From: Myxococcales bacterium
Lineage (GTDB): Bacteria > Myxococcota > UBA4151
NCBI GenBank assembly: GCA_002722845.1
Contig: PBND01000038.1
Coordinates: forward strand, 1-55,969
Direction: 5' to 3'
Length of the DNA: 55,969 nt
In this document: piece by piece, positions 16,382 through 25,763 of the stretch
Layout of the letters: every line of letters begins with the position of its first letter
How positions within the stretch are numbered: position 1 is the stretch's first letter
Made by a program: the position numbers and the translations under genes
The notes under the pieces: model-generated
Told to the model about the DNA's origin: nothing
The model's database searches: none
The model's input: the letters and a program-made list of their open reading frames with translations, nothing else

Positions 16382-16404
16382 GACCGCCGACATTGGCGGT
16401 CTTA
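16379..16404 (+). terminator. Hairpin terminator after the chaperone operon
   Basis: A perfect 10-base inverted repeat, TAAGACCGCC, is followed by the six-base loop GACATT and its complement GGCGGTCTTA. The left arm begins in the TAA stop codon itself. There is no T-run behind it, so it is a hairpin at the right place but not a textbook Rho-independent terminator. The following 250 bases to 16657 hold no gene that I can support and should contain the promoter of the next operon. Confidence 0.6.
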
Positions 16405-16657
16405 GCGGATCGAAGCTGCTGTAGAGTTGGAATCCGACGATCGTTTGCCCCTGACCATCGGGCTCCATGTTGAGCTTGCGACCAACATCAGAACCGCATC
16501 TGAGGAACCCATGGCAGAGTCGCTCTCGATGCACCCCAGACAACGGCACAGCGAGAGAAGTCTTTAGTGCGTCATCTCACTTTTTTCTCTTCGCCGACCG
16601 CACCGCTGGATCGTCGGGCTAAATGCAGATAGGTCCCGGATAGGCATAGGATGATCA

Positions 16658-17569
16658 ATGACACGACGACTTTTCATTTTTGTTTTCCTCGCATCCGGCT
16701 GCCAATGCGGATCAGCCCCAGTAGAAAAAACCTCTGAGGCACCCCCTCCACCGGTCAAAGAGGTCACGTGGCCTGCCCTAAACGGGGATCCAGACAAAGC
16801 CAGGCAGCAGATCCTCGAGCGCATCAAAAAAGTCGAGAATAGCGTCGTGATCGTGCACCTCGACGACCAGGTCCTCATGGACCGGCTTCCCCGCCTGCAA
16901 CGCATCTTCACCGAGGTTATGTACGAGGCAAAGCGCAAGCCGCTGATGGAGAAAGCGATGCGCAGTTCGGACCATGGTCTCAAGCTACGCAGTCCCGCTG
17001 CTTTCCTTAAGTATCTGGACATCAAAGAGGAGGATCCGCTCCACAAACTCGTTCAGCGCCGACTCAAGGAACGGCTCTTTTCGGATGCCTATCTCTCCGA
17101 TGATGAACAACGACCGGGCAGCAGCGAGTATCTGACCGAGCTACATCGCTCAGGGGCCCATCTCGTCTACCTCTCCTCCCTCGATTTCGTCCGCAGCGGC
17201 GTGGGGCTTGTCCGGGCGCTGAGGGTCAATGGTTACCCCGCTTTGGGGGCTCGGGCCCACCTGATGATGCGCTACGAAGAGAGTGATCCGCCGGCCGCGG
17301 CGAGCAAAGCTCAAGAGGAGACGATCACGCGCCTGGGTCCGGTGGCCGCCATCTTCAGCAAGGACGGCAAACTGCTGAACGAGACCTTTCCAAAGGCCTA
17401 TGGGGTCTGTGTCCTCGAGCCGGGAACCGAAGCACAAGAGGGCTGCTGGTCCCGCTGGTCGCCGCCGCCGCCAGCACCCCGAGTCGAACCCAACCCCGGC
17501 GTCGACAAAGAGATCCGCCCCCTTGGACCACCGAGCGAGAACCCGACCCCCCTTGACGCAGGACCATGA
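16658..17569 (+). CDS. Lipoprotein with a degenerate HAD-phosphatase-like domain
   Basis: A 303-residue lipoprotein: signal peptide with lipobox-like ASGC (Cys15), a Pro-rich linker, a soluble domain, then a Pro-rich tail. The domain reads like an acid-phosphatase-type HAD protein: VVIVHLDDQVL at motif I, YLTELHRSGAHLVYLSSLD at motif II, and GPVAAIFSKDGKLL where related proteins read GPVVALFENEP. At motif I the nucleophilic Asp is replaced by His67 (HLDDQ instead of DxDxT), and the Thr is Gln. It is therefore probably not a phosphatase; a binding or structural role is inferred. It overlaps ribF by four bases (ATGA), an unexpected partner for a flavin-synthesis gene. The HAD relation is from pattern reading and needs a profile search. 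Confidence 0.65.
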   Translation: MTRRLFIFVFLASGCQCGSAPVEKTSEAPPPPVKEVTWPALNGDPDKARQQILERIKKVENSVVIVHLDDQVLMDRLPRLQRIFTEVMYEAKRKPLMEKAMRSSDHGLKLRSPAAFLKYLDIKEEDPLHKLVQRRLKERLFSDAYLSDDEQRPGSSEYLTELHRSGAHLVYLSSLDFVRSGVGLVRALRVNGYPALGARAHLMMRYEESDPPAAASKAQEETITRLGPVAAIFSKDGKLLNETFPKAYGVCVLEPGTEAQEGCWSRWSPPPPAPRVEPNPGVDKEIRPLGPPSENPTPLDAGP

Positions 17570-18504
17570 CAGAAAACACGGGGCGGTGGGTCGGCCCCGA
17601 ACTGGTCCGGCGACGGCGGGTGATCTGCATCGGCAACTTTGACGGCGTCCATCGAGGACACCAAGCACTTGTTCAACGGGGACTGGCGCTGGCCGAGGAT
17701 GTCGGTGCCACCAACCTCACCGCCTTAAGTTTTTGGCCGCCGCCGAGTCGTTACTTTCGCCCGGAAAGCACTCTTGAGCTCCTCTCCTTACCCGACGAAC
17801 GGGTCCGCTTACTCATGGACGCAGGTGTGGGAGAGCCCCTCTTTCTACCCTTTGACGAAGGCATTGCACTGCTTCCGGCTGAGACCTTCGTTGCAGAGGT
17901 GCTCGTGGAACAACTCCAAGCGGCTGGCGTCGTCGTGGGCGCAGATTTTCGTTTCGGCACGAACCGTCGGGGCGATACGGAACTGCTCCGTTCCATCCTT
18001 GAGGAAAACGGAGCGGTGCTCGATGTGGTCGCTAAGGTTGAAAGCGGTGATAAGGCGATTTCATCCAGTCGCATCCGCCGGTTGATTGCGGAAGGCCCCT
18101 TCGACAAGGCCATCGCCCTCTTGGGTCATGGCTATCCGCTCTCAGGTCGAGTGGTTCCTGGCGACCAACGGGGTCGGCAGATTGGTTTTCCGACCGCCAA
18201 TATAGACATTCACTCCGATAAGTTACGCCCAAAACCCGGTGTGTACGGAGGCTTCGCAACGGGAGCCTCTTTCCGTCTTCCAGCGGTGGTAAATGTGGGG
18301 ACAAAGCCAACCTTTGTTAACGATGGAGGCCTGGTCATTGAGGCCCACCTCGTCGGCGCTCCCGAAGCCCTCGATCTCTATGGCGAGACCATGAATCTAA
18401 GCCTTCACTTCCACCTCAGAGACGAGCGGCGGTTTGCCAGCGTTGCAGCCCTCACAGCGCAAATCACACGGGACATCGAGGCGCTGCAGAGGCGACTGGC
18501 TTGA
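17566..18504 (+). CDS. ribF: Bifunctional riboflavin kinase / FAD synthetase RibF
   Basis: A 312-residue enzyme that phosphorylates riboflavin to FMN and adenylylates FMN to FAD. The N-terminal nucleotidyltransferase domain (to about residue 160) has GNFDGVHRGHQ (HxGH-type ATP site) and VVGADFRFGTNRRGD. It also carries the ISSSRIR motif near 170. The C-terminal riboflavin kinase barrel has GRQIGFPTANI, KPGVYGGFA and NVGTKPTF. Its length is normal for the family. The ATG overlaps the upstream lipoprotein stop (ATGA), and the stop overlaps the aroE start (TTGA), so the three are one transcript. Confidence 0.96.
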   Translation: MTENTGRWVGPELVRRRRVICIGNFDGVHRGHQALVQRGLALAEDVGATNLTALSFWPPPSRYFRPESTLELLSLPDERVRLLMDAGVGEPLFLPFDEGIALLPAETFVAEVLVEQLQAAGVVVGADFRFGTNRRGDTELLRSILEENGAVLDVVAKVESGDKAISSSRIRRLIAEGPFDKAIALLGHGYPLSGRVVPGDQRGRQIGFPTANIDIHSDKLRPKPGVYGGFATGASFRLPAVVNVGTKPTFVNDGGLVIEAHLVGAPEALDLYGETMNLSLHFHLRDERRFASVAALTAQITRDIEALQRRLA

Positions 18505-19292
18505 TTCGCCTAGGAATCCTTGGGGATCCCGTCGCTGAGAGTCTCAGCCCAGCGATGCACGGACGGGCTTTCCAGCATCGGGGATGGGTGGGTGAGTACC
18601 GGGCCCACACCACAGCGACAGAAAACCTCTCCAGGGAACTGGAGCGCTTACACCCCAACTACACGGGCCTAAACATCACCCACCCGCTCAAGACCGCGGT
18701 GATCGAATATTGCCCCCAGATAAGCCCTCTTGCCCAACGCTTGGGCGCGGCCAATACGCTCGTGGCCGTCGGCCCATCCTGGCGGGCGGAAAACACCGAT
18801 GGGCCAGGCCTGCTTCGAGTGCTGGGTGGACCGGGTGCTCTCGGGGGCAAAGATGCCCTCGTCCTTGGTGCCGGTGGCGCTGCGCGCGCGACGATCTGGG
18901 CCCTCGACCAGGCCGGTTGCGCCCGGATCCAAATCCGATGCCGCCGCAAAACCGCCTTTGAAGAACTCCACGCCCGCCAACTCACGGAGACTGCCGCCCT
19001 TCAACACCTGGGCTGGCACGAAGGCGCTGGCTCGGTGGACCTTGTGATCAACAGCACACCCTTAGGACGGGATACGCCCCTCGATCTCCAGGCCCAAACC
19101 CCCCGTGTTCTCGACCTCAACTATCGCCCCGATGGCCCCACGATGCTCTGTCAAAAAAGCGAGACCATGGGCTTGATCACACAGGATGGGAGGGCCTTGC
19201 TTCTCGAGCAGGGTTTGCTGGCTCAGCAGCTTTGGTTTGGTGATCTGCCCACCGGCCTTCGGCAGGCCATGGCGAAATCCCTAATGAAATAG
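18501..19292 (+). CDS. aroE: Shikimate dehydrogenase AroE
   Basis: A 263-residue NADPH-dependent enzyme reducing 3-dehydroshikimate to shikimate, step four of aromatic amino acid synthesis. Motifs are GDPVAESLSPAMH (substrate binding), GLNITHPLK with the catalytic Lys, ENTDGPGLL with the catalytic Asp, VLGAGGAARA (NADP glycine-rich loop) and NSTPLG. The start is a TTG at 18501 in a TTGA overlap with ribF, and the protein begins directly with the first strand (IRLGILGDPV), which supports it. Its length matches the family. It is the only aromatic-pathway gene in view. Confidence 0.95.
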   Translation: MIRLGILGDPVAESLSPAMHGRAFQHRGWVGEYRAHTTATENLSRELERLHPNYTGLNITHPLKTAVIEYCPQISPLAQRLGAANTLVAVGPSWRAENTDGPGLLRVLGGPGALGGKDALVLGAGGAARATIWALDQAGCARIQIRCRRKTAFEELHARQLTETAALQHLGWHEGAGSVDLVINSTPLGRDTPLDLQAQTPRVLDLNYRPDGPTMLCQKSETMGLITQDGRALLLEQGLLAQQLWFGDLPTGLRQAMAKSLMK

Positions 19293-19335
19293 AGTCGAAG
19301 ACCCGTCGTCAGGAGGGGCAAGGAGGAGAAAGCCT

Positions 19336-20118
19336 ATGAACCCCATGCTTCTCGCCGCCGCACTCTCGGTCAGCCCCGTCCCACAGGGGCCTCCCCCCAG
19401 TTGTCACTTCGATCGGGCCCAGTCGCCGACCCTGCCCTATGCGCAGGGAGAAGAGCTCACCTATCTTGTCTCGGTTCGAGGGGTTCGAGCCGGCTCCGCC
19501 AGTTTTCGGCTCGGTGGCCTGGAGCGCACGCCCCATGGCGCCGGCTACACCATTCGGGCAGACTTTGAGACCAATGCCTTCGCCTCGGTGGCTGCCGACT
19601 TGCGGGGCAAAGTCCTCAGCCTCCTCGACCCCCGCAATCAAAGCAGTCGGTTTTACCGAAATGACCTGACCCGCGGGCGTATGGAATACAAGGACCGAGC
19701 CTCCTTTGGGGATCAAGGCATCGACTGGAGCTATCACGTCGGCAAGCGGCGCCGAGCTGGAAAGATGCGGGGCTCAAGGCAGGGTTTTGATCCCTTGGTC
19801 GTGCTCTACAACCTCCGGGATCTCGACTTCCAGCCCAAGCAGCGAGTCTGCGCCCGAGTCTATGGTTTTCGCACCCTTCGGCGAGTCGAAGGCCTGATTG
19901 AGCAAGAAGAAGTGATTCAAACCTTAGCCGGCCCTGTGAAGACCTGGAGGGTCCAGTTGACCATCCACGAGGGCAAGCGAAAGCGGCAGCTCACCGTATG
20001 GGTGGGCAAGGGTGATGACCGTCCGGTTTGGCGGGCTGAACTCAAGTCCCGCAAGGGGACAATGGTCATGGAACTCGCACGACACGTCCTTGGTCAAAAG
20101 CCCATCTATCGCCTTTAA
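19336..20118 (+). CDS. DUF3108-type secreted protein
   Basis: A 260-residue protein that begins with a short hydrophobic stretch (MNPMLLAAALSVSPV), a weak signal peptide. The body fits DUF3108: GEELTYLVSVRGVRAGSASF, YTIRADFETNAFASVA, FDPLVVLYNLRDLD, then a basic strand-rich end. The family is periplasmic, and its function is not settled. AGGAGGAGAAAG lies just before the ATG, the strongest ribosome site in this region. It follows aroE by 43 bases on the same strand. Its stop overlaps that of the convergent HEAT-repeat gene by four bases (TTAA). Confidence 0.85.
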   Translation: MNPMLLAAALSVSPVPQGPPPSCHFDRAQSPTLPYAQGEELTYLVSVRGVRAGSASFRLGGLERTPHGAGYTIRADFETNAFASVAADLRGKVLSLLDPRNQSSRFYRNDLTRGRMEYKDRASFGDQGIDWSYHVGKRRRAGKMRGSRQGFDPLVVLYNLRDLDFQPKQRVCARVYGFRTLRRVEGLIEQEEVIQTLAGPVKTWRVQLTIHEGKRKRQLTVWVGKGDDRPVWRAELKSRKGTMVMELARHVLGQKPIYRL

Positions 20119-21674
20119 GGAACCGGTTCGATTTCCACCGGAATGTCTTGGGGCAACAGGCTAGCTCGAACTCGACCGATCGCTTCTTTGCGTTCTCCCC
20201 GCTTCCCCTCGGGCCGGAAGCCGAAGTTCTCGCCAGTCTCTGCGTACAGTTCCGCGACGGCCCGAGAGCGGACTTCGCTATCCCAGTGCCCCAGACCATC
20301 GATAATCCAAGCATGGCGCCCTCGACTTTGGTGCTGTCGCCACCAACGCTCCCACTGGTTTCGCCGCCAATCGCGGCCAACGAGGGTCAAATCAACCAGC
20401 GCGCGACGGGCCCGGTCACGAAGAGCCTCGTGATCCAAATACGGGATGATCTCACCGACGGCACGAGGGTCGCGAAAGCGGGCCAGCAACTCCATGGCCC
20501 GCCCCAATTGCTCCGAGAGGCGCCGATACTCCTCATCGCTGGTCGGCAATCGGACTGAAGCCTGACAGAGGCGGCATTGGAAGGCCATCAGGATACCGCC
20601 AGAACTCGGTCGGTGATCGGCGAGGAAAACCATCAAGTGCTGGCCGCCCCCCCGACAGGGCTCCAGCTTGGGACGGGCGCCCCCATGCATCGGCTGGCCA
20701 AAGAGACCACGCAGGGAGGCAAGAACTTCCCGGTCGAAATCAGGATGCCGTCGCGCCCGCTCAAGCACCCGGGCAACGCTGGTCGCCAGACTTCGATCGG
20801 CGGAGAACGCCATGGGCAGAAGTTCTCGAGCAAGGGATGTCTCTGGCATCTCAGCAGAGGCGGCGCTGCAGAGGTCTGGATCTGGCCATCGCTCTAAACA
20901 ATGCAGGGCCTCTTGGCGTAAAGCCCCCTGCTCACTGGTCACAAGAATACGCATCACACGACGGCGGCTCTGGGGCAGTCGGTCCAACACCGGCAAAAGG
21001 TTGCTGAGTTCCGTGTCGAGAAATCGAGCGAGTAAGGGGGCGGTCAAAAACTCATCGAGTTGACCCAATTGCCTGGCTGCCTCGCCGTCCGGGCGAGCTA
21101 AGGCTAGATTCAAAAGCAAGCCAGCGTCGGTGACTTCCCCGGCCTGAAGTGCAAGGGTCTCCGATTCGCCACAGATCGCCCGACTGCTGTCGAGGGGATA
21201 CAGACCGGTCGCGGTCCGTAGGACCACCTGAGCACGGGGCTCCCGCGGCTGAATACCCACCAGGCGGGCATGTAAGCGCTGGATGAGCCGGCCTGCATTC
21301 AAACTCAAATGACCCAAGAGCTCGGCATCGACATCTGCTTGTTTGGGTTCCAAGTAGACGATGCCAAAGCGCTTTTCACCATAGACCAAGGGCCACAACA
21401 CAGCGGCGCCTCCATCTTGTCCACGCCCAATGTGCTCCTGAAACGCTTCGAGCGGGGGGGACTGATGACCCATCCAAGGCCCCCCAGAGTCGAGGACCTC
21501 CACGAGTATTGGGTGACTCGATAGGGAGCCCAGTTCAAACTCGCCAAACCGCCCCCGGCGACCGACGATGCGCAATTCCTCACCCCGCAGCGCAATCACC
21601 AACGCCGTCGGTATCTGGCCACCCAGGCCGTCGAGATAGTCGGCAACGGGCGTGGCTGCAGTCTGAGGGATCAT
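20115..21674 (-). CDS. HEAT-repeat protein with a GAF-like N-terminus
   Basis: A 519-residue cytoplasmic protein. I prefer the ATG at 21674, which has GGAG about ten bases upstream; a GTG at 21728 is possible. Residues about 5-145 look like a GAF-type sensory fold (TALVIALRGEELRIVGRRGR, GGAAVLWPLVYGEKRFGIVY). The rest is helical, with HEAT-like pairs (VMRILVTSEQGALRQEALHC, LARFRDPRAVGEIIPYLDHE, HWDSEVRSRAVAELYAETGE). A CRLC sequence near residue 400 has only two Cys. HEAT proteins of this type, which act as scaffolds, are frequent in Myxococcota; no partner is obvious. It is divergent from the AglZ-like gene over 105 bases, so the two may share a control region. Confidence 0.7.
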   Translation of the reverse strand: MIPQTAATPVADYLDGLGGQIPTALVIALRGEELRIVGRRGRFGEFELGSLSSHPILVEVLDSGGPWMGHQSPPLEAFQEHIGRGQDGGAAVLWPLVYGEKRFGIVYLEPKQADVDAELLGHLSLNAGRLIQRLHARLVGIQPREPRAQVVLRTATGLYPLDSSRAICGESETLALQAGEVTDAGLLLNLALARPDGEAARQLGQLDEFLTAPLLARFLDTELSNLLPVLDRLPQSRRRVMRILVTSEQGALRQEALHCLERWPDPDLCSAASAEMPETSLARELLPMAFSADRSLATSVARVLERARRHPDFDREVLASLRGLFGQPMHGGARPKLEPCRGGGQHLMVFLADHRPSSGGILMAFQCRLCQASVRLPTSDEEYRRLSEQLGRAMELLARFRDPRAVGEIIPYLDHEALRDRARRALVDLTLVGRDWRRNQWERWWRQHQSRGRHAWIIDGLGHWDSEVRSRAVAELYAETGENFGFRPEGKRGERKEAIGRVRASLLPQDIPVEIEPVP

Positions 21675-21779
21675 CCAGTCATCGCTCCTTCTGGCCTCTT
21701 CGGCCCTGGCGCAGCTTTTGTCCAGCACTGTGGATTAGGTTAAGGGGAGGAAGAGGGTCTGCAAAGGCGGGAACGTCCG

Positions 21780-24700
21780 ATGTCTGAAGTCAATTGGCAG
21801 ATTGCGGTGGTCATCTCTGATGCCCATCGGGCCACGGAAGTCGCAAGCCGCCTTCGAGACCCCCGGTTTGTCGTCGACTTTGTCGAGACGAGAGACCCTC
21901 TACCACGGCTCCGGGCCGGCGATTATCACGCGATCCTCTTGGAGCACCAGCGGCCAGGCCCGCGCGGTCTGACGCTCTGTAATCGCATCCGAGCCCTCTC
22001 CTTGCCCGCATCGATTATTGTGATCGATGTGGGCGACCTCAGCGAAGACGCAGTCGCCCAACACCGAGAGCAACATGGGACAGCCACCGATTATGTGCGC
22101 GGCTGGCCTGAACCCGAGGCCCTCACCGATTTGTTGGTGGTTGCCCTGGAGGGCATCACAGAAACACCTCGACCCGCCTCTCAAGCGCCCACATCAGTGG
22201 AGGGAAACATCGACCTCCCCGAGCCGGGGTCTCAACTGCCCGAGGTTGCGGACTTAGATCCCTTCGACGTGGGTAGCGACCGGCGAATTCAGATTCTGCG
22301 CCAGCGACTCAAGGTTCAGGAAGAGGAACTCCGGCGAGTGGAGCGGAGCTGGCGCGACCGGGAGGAGAGCGGCCGAAAAGCCGAAGGCCTTCTCCGCCAG
22401 CATGAGGTGGAAATCGAGCGCCTGCGCCACGATCTTCGCAGCTTGACGGAAGCGAAAGATAATCAAGCAGAGGAAGCGAGACGACAACGAGAAGCGAAGC
22501 AAGCCCAAGTCGTCGCCCTAGAAGAAGAGGGGCGCCGACTGCTCGAAGAACTGAACGCCCTCAAGACATCCGGTGCTGAAGAACGAGCCGACCGGAATGC
22601 GGAGATCCACAGCCTCCAAAGTGAACTTCAGCGGGTCAGCCAAGCTCGAGCCGAACTCCTCGAAGAGCAGCGGGAGTTAGTCGACAACCACCGGACCCTC
22701 GTGGACGAACTTCGCCATGAATTTTCTGGTCGAGAGTCGAACCTAAAAAGCCGGCTTGAGGGGAGCCAGACGAGTGTCCAAGAACTCAGAAGCCAACTGG
22801 ATCAGCGCGACCATCGCCTGGCCGAACTCGGCGCCCGCCTTGAGGCCCATGCCAATCGAGAGGCCGAACTCACCGGGCAACTGGAGGCCGGCCGGACCCT
22901 ACGAGGTCAGTTGGAGGAGAACCTCCAGAGCAGCCAGGAGCACCACAGCCAAGTCGAGAGCGATCTGAACGAGCGACTCGAAGCCCGCGAGTTGCGTATC
23001 GGGGAACTTGAAGCGGCGGCATCAGCCCTCAATGCGAGCCTAGAAGCCAGCCAGCGCAATGCGGTCGACGAGCGGGAACGGGCCGACACCAAGACACGGG
23101 AGTTGGAACACGAGCTCAGTTCCCTGCGTGAAGAACTCGCAAGTGAACGAAGCCGGCTCTCGGAAGAGCGGAATCAACTGGAAGTACGGCTGGCGGAGCG
23201 AGGAGAACAACTACGCGAGCTCGAAAGCGAGTTGGAGGACAGTCGCAACCAAGCCGAACTCAAAGAGACGGAACTTGCACAAGACCTGGCCGAAGGACAG
23301 CGGCACATCACAACGCTTGAGGGCCGACTGGAGGCCCAGCGCCAAGCCAACCAAGACCTGAAGGATGAACGGGCCCAACAACGACAAGAAGCTCAGGAAC
23401 GCATCCAAGCGCTGGACGAACGCCTCGATACGACACAGCGAAGCAAGGAAGAGGCAGCTGCGGTTCATGAGGCGGCGGCTGAGGCCCTCCGAAGCCGGCT
23501 CGATCAGGCCACTGAGGCTCTAGGAAGCTCGAAGGCCCGGGAAGCAGACCTCTCGGCCCGGTGGCGCAGTGCGGAAGAGGCTCGCCAACAACTCTTGCAG
23601 CAGGTGGAGCAGGATCGGGAAGCAGCACGGCAGCGAGAAGCGGAGCTTAAAGACAGCTTAGACGCCCGCCTCGCCAACTCTGCGGAACTGGAAGAGACCC
23701 TCGGCGAACGGGAAGAGACCATCCATCAACTGGGCAATCAGGTCGCTGCACTCGAGAGCGCTGTCGGTGGTCGGGATGAGCAGCTACGTCAGTCAGCAAC
23801 TCGAGAGTCCGAATTGGACAAGCGGATCACCGATGCGGGTGAGCGCAACGAGAAGCTCAAGGTCGAATTGGAAACCTTAAGGCAGAGCCTGCTGCGCCTT
23901 GAGGCGGAAGCCCAAGAACAAAGTCGCCAGATCAGTGAGCAGGACCAGCGCACCCATGACCTCAACGATCAACTCCACCGAGCCCACCAGCAGATTGCGC
24001 AACAAGAAGAGCAACTCCGCTTCGCCACTGAACGCAGTGGTGAAACAGATAGCGAATTGAGCCGATTGCGCCCCCAATTGATGGAGACCGAAGAGGCACT
24101 GCGTGCAGCGACAGAGGCCCGCGAACAAGCGGATATGGAACTCGCTCGCCGCGCCGAGGAGTTTAGTCAAATCCAAGAGCGTATGGATGAGACCCGCCGG
24201 GCCCTTCGTGACGAGGAGCAAAAGACCAGCGAGTTTGCGGAATCATTGCAACTGCGAACCACCGAACTCGAGAGTGTCAGGCGTGAATTAGAACGCAGTC
24301 ATGAGGAGTCTCGCACTCGAGAAACCGAACTGGAGCGAACGCGCCAGTCAGGCCTTGAGACCGAAGAGACCGCGGGCCGACTCAAAGAACAACTCACAGC
24401 TCTCCAACGAAAATCCGATGACCTCGACAGCCGGCTACAGGTTGAGCACAGGCAGCGAGAGGAATTGCTCACGGAACTCAATGACCGTGAGCAGCACTTG
24501 GAGTCACTCAGCCACGCAAAGACGGAATTGGAAGCCGAGTTGGGAGCCTACAAGGCGAACCTAGAAAGCGCAGAGGCACGGGGTAGGAGCCTGGATGATC
24601 GCCTCGCTGAGAACAGTGATCGGCTCCGAGATCTCGATCAAAAGGATCAAGAGATCTTGGAACTCAACCGCCGCCTGACAGACCTCGATGGCGAGTCGAG

Positions 24701-25763
24701 AGAGCAACTCAACCAAATGAAGGTCGTTCTGGGGCGAAAAGAGAAAGAAATCACCGGCCTCAAGCAGCAACTCACCGTTCATCGCGAGGAAGCCATTTCG
24801 CTGCGGGAATCCCTCAGCGGTGAGACTGAATCCGTCGCCGGACAGACGGAGCAAATCCGCGATCTCGAGCGGGAGCAGCAGCGTCTTCAGCAAGCTCTTG
24901 AGACAAGCCAACATGCCCTGGAAACCCAGCGTACGGAACAGGAAGCGCAAGCAGCCCAATTCGCTCGTTTTCGACAGAGCCGAGAACAATGGATTGCCCA
25001 GGTCAAAGAACGCATGGATGCTCTGCAAAAACGACTCGCTCATCGAGAACAGGCCCTCGAGGAAACCCGAAGTCGTATCACCCAACTCGAACGGGAAGCC
25101 CTGGAGCCAGAACAGCTTCAAGCGGACCAACAGGCAGCGATTGACCAGGCTGAGGAAGAACTCGGGCAACGGGCAAGGCTGGCCGAAGAGACGGCGAAGG
25201 CCAGAGCCGCCGATCTGGCCCGCCTCCAAGAAGAGTTGAATGCGAGTCAGGCGCAAGCCGAGGCGATGGAGCAAGCCCTCCGGGCCCAACTTGGTAAAGC
25301 TCAAGGTAAAGTCGCCGACCTCAACCGCCAGGTTCAGATGAGCAGTCTCCCCCGGCCCTCCACCGATGGCAGCGAGGCCGAGCGACTGCGCAGGCAACTC
25401 GAAGAAGAGCGGGAGCGCTCAGACCGCCGAGTTCGACAACTCAATGAGCGGCTAAGGCAGGCCCACGAGGTGATGACCCGCCGGAGCAATATCCCGACGC
25501 CCACCACGACCCAGAATACGCCACCAAGCCCACGACCAAAGGTGAGCATGCCCCAGCCGGCAACTCCAGTCACCGACGCGACGGCGAACCCCGTCGAAGA
25601 GAGCGAGCCGCCCCTGAGCCAGGTCGAAACAGACGAGCCGCCTCAAGTGGACACTTTGCCGGTCCCAGGCCCCCCCATCCGGCCCCCTGCAGCCAAACTC
25701 CCCCCCCCGCTGACAAAGCCCGTTGAAACAGAGGGCGAGCCTCCTGTATCTACCGAGCCATGA
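21780..25763 (+). CDS. Pseudo-receiver plus giant coiled-coil protein of the AglZ/FrzS type
   Basis: A 1327-residue protein. Residues about 7-125 follow the receiver fold (QIAVVISDAHRATEVASRL, ending TDYVRGWPEPEALTDLLVV). The phospho-acceptor Asp is Glu55 (ILLEHQRPG), and the conserved Lys near the end is also lost. Residues about 165-1230 are almost unbroken coiled coil with heptads rich in Glu, Arg, Leu and Gln. The last 90 residues are a Pro-rich acidic tail. This is the architecture of Myxococcus AglZ (about 1395 residues) and FrzS, pseudo-receiver/coiled-coil proteins of gliding and pilus motility that mark the leading cell pole. The coiled-coil part aligns with many proteins, so homology must rest on the receiver. 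It overlaps the RNase Y-like gene by four bases. Confidence 0.8.
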   Translation: MSEVNWQIAVVISDAHRATEVASRLRDPRFVVDFVETRDPLPRLRAGDYHAILLEHQRPGPRGLTLCNRIRALSLPASIIVIDVGDLSEDAVAQHREQHGTATDYVRGWPEPEALTDLLVVALEGITETPRPASQAPTSVEGNIDLPEPGSQLPEVADLDPFDVGSDRRIQILRQRLKVQEEELRRVERSWRDREESGRKAEGLLRQHEVEIERLRHDLRSLTEAKDNQAEEARRQREAKQAQVVALEEEGRRLLEELNALKTSGAEERADRNAEIHSLQSELQRVSQARAELLEEQRELVDNHRTLVDELRHEFSGRESNLKSRLEGSQTSVQELRSQLDQRDHRLAELGARLEAHANREAELTGQLEAGRTLRGQLEENLQSSQEHHSQVESDLNERLEARELRIGELEAAASALNASLEASQRNAVDERERADTKTRELEHELSSLREELASERSRLSEERNQLEVRLAERGEQLRELESELEDSRNQAELKETELAQDLAEGQRHITTLEGRLEAQRQANQDLKDERAQQRQEAQERIQALDERLDTTQRSKEEAAAVHEAAAEALRSRLDQATEALGSSKAREADLSARWRSAEEARQQLLQQVEQDREAARQREAELKDSLDARLANSAELEETLGEREETIHQLGNQVAALESAVGGRDEQLRQSATRESELDKRITDAGERNEKLKVELETLRQSLLRLEAEAQEQSRQISEQDQRTHDLNDQLHRAHQQIAQQEEQLRFATERSGETDSELSRLRPQLMETEEALRAATEAREQADMELARRAEEFSQIQERMDETRRALRDEEQKTSEFAESLQLRTTELESVRRELERSHEESRTRETELERTRQSGLETEETAGRLKEQLTALQRKSDDLDSRLQVEHRQREELLTELNDREQHLESLSHAKTELEAELGAYKANLESAEARGRSLDDRLAENSDRLRDLDQKDQEILELNRRLTDLDGESREQLNQMKVVLGRKEKEITGLKQQLTVHREEAISLRESLSGETESVAGQTEQIRDLEREQQRLQQALETSQHALETQRTEQEAQAAQFARFRQSREQWIAQVKERMDALQKRLAHREQALEETRSRITQLEREALEPEQLQADQQAAIDQAEEELGQRARLAEETAKARAADLARLQEELNASQAQAEAMEQALRAQLGKAQGKVADLNRQVQMSSLPRPSTDGSEAERLRRQLEEERERSDRRVRQLNERLRQAHEVMTRRSNIPTPTTTQNTPPSPRPKVSMPQPATPVTDATANPVEESEPPLSQVETDEPPQVDTLPVPGPPIRPPAAKLPPPLTKPVETEGEPPVSTEP

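Noticed and set aside
16310-16549. Minus-strand frame of 79 codons across the gap after the chaperone operon
   Set aside because: It overlaps the end of a supported gene and the hairpin, has no ribosome site and no recognisable pattern.
24561-25397. Minus-strand frame of 278 codons opposite the coiled-coil gene
   Set aside because: The Leu/Phe-rich product is the mirror of Glu/Gln/Lys codons of a coiled coil, a typical artefact.
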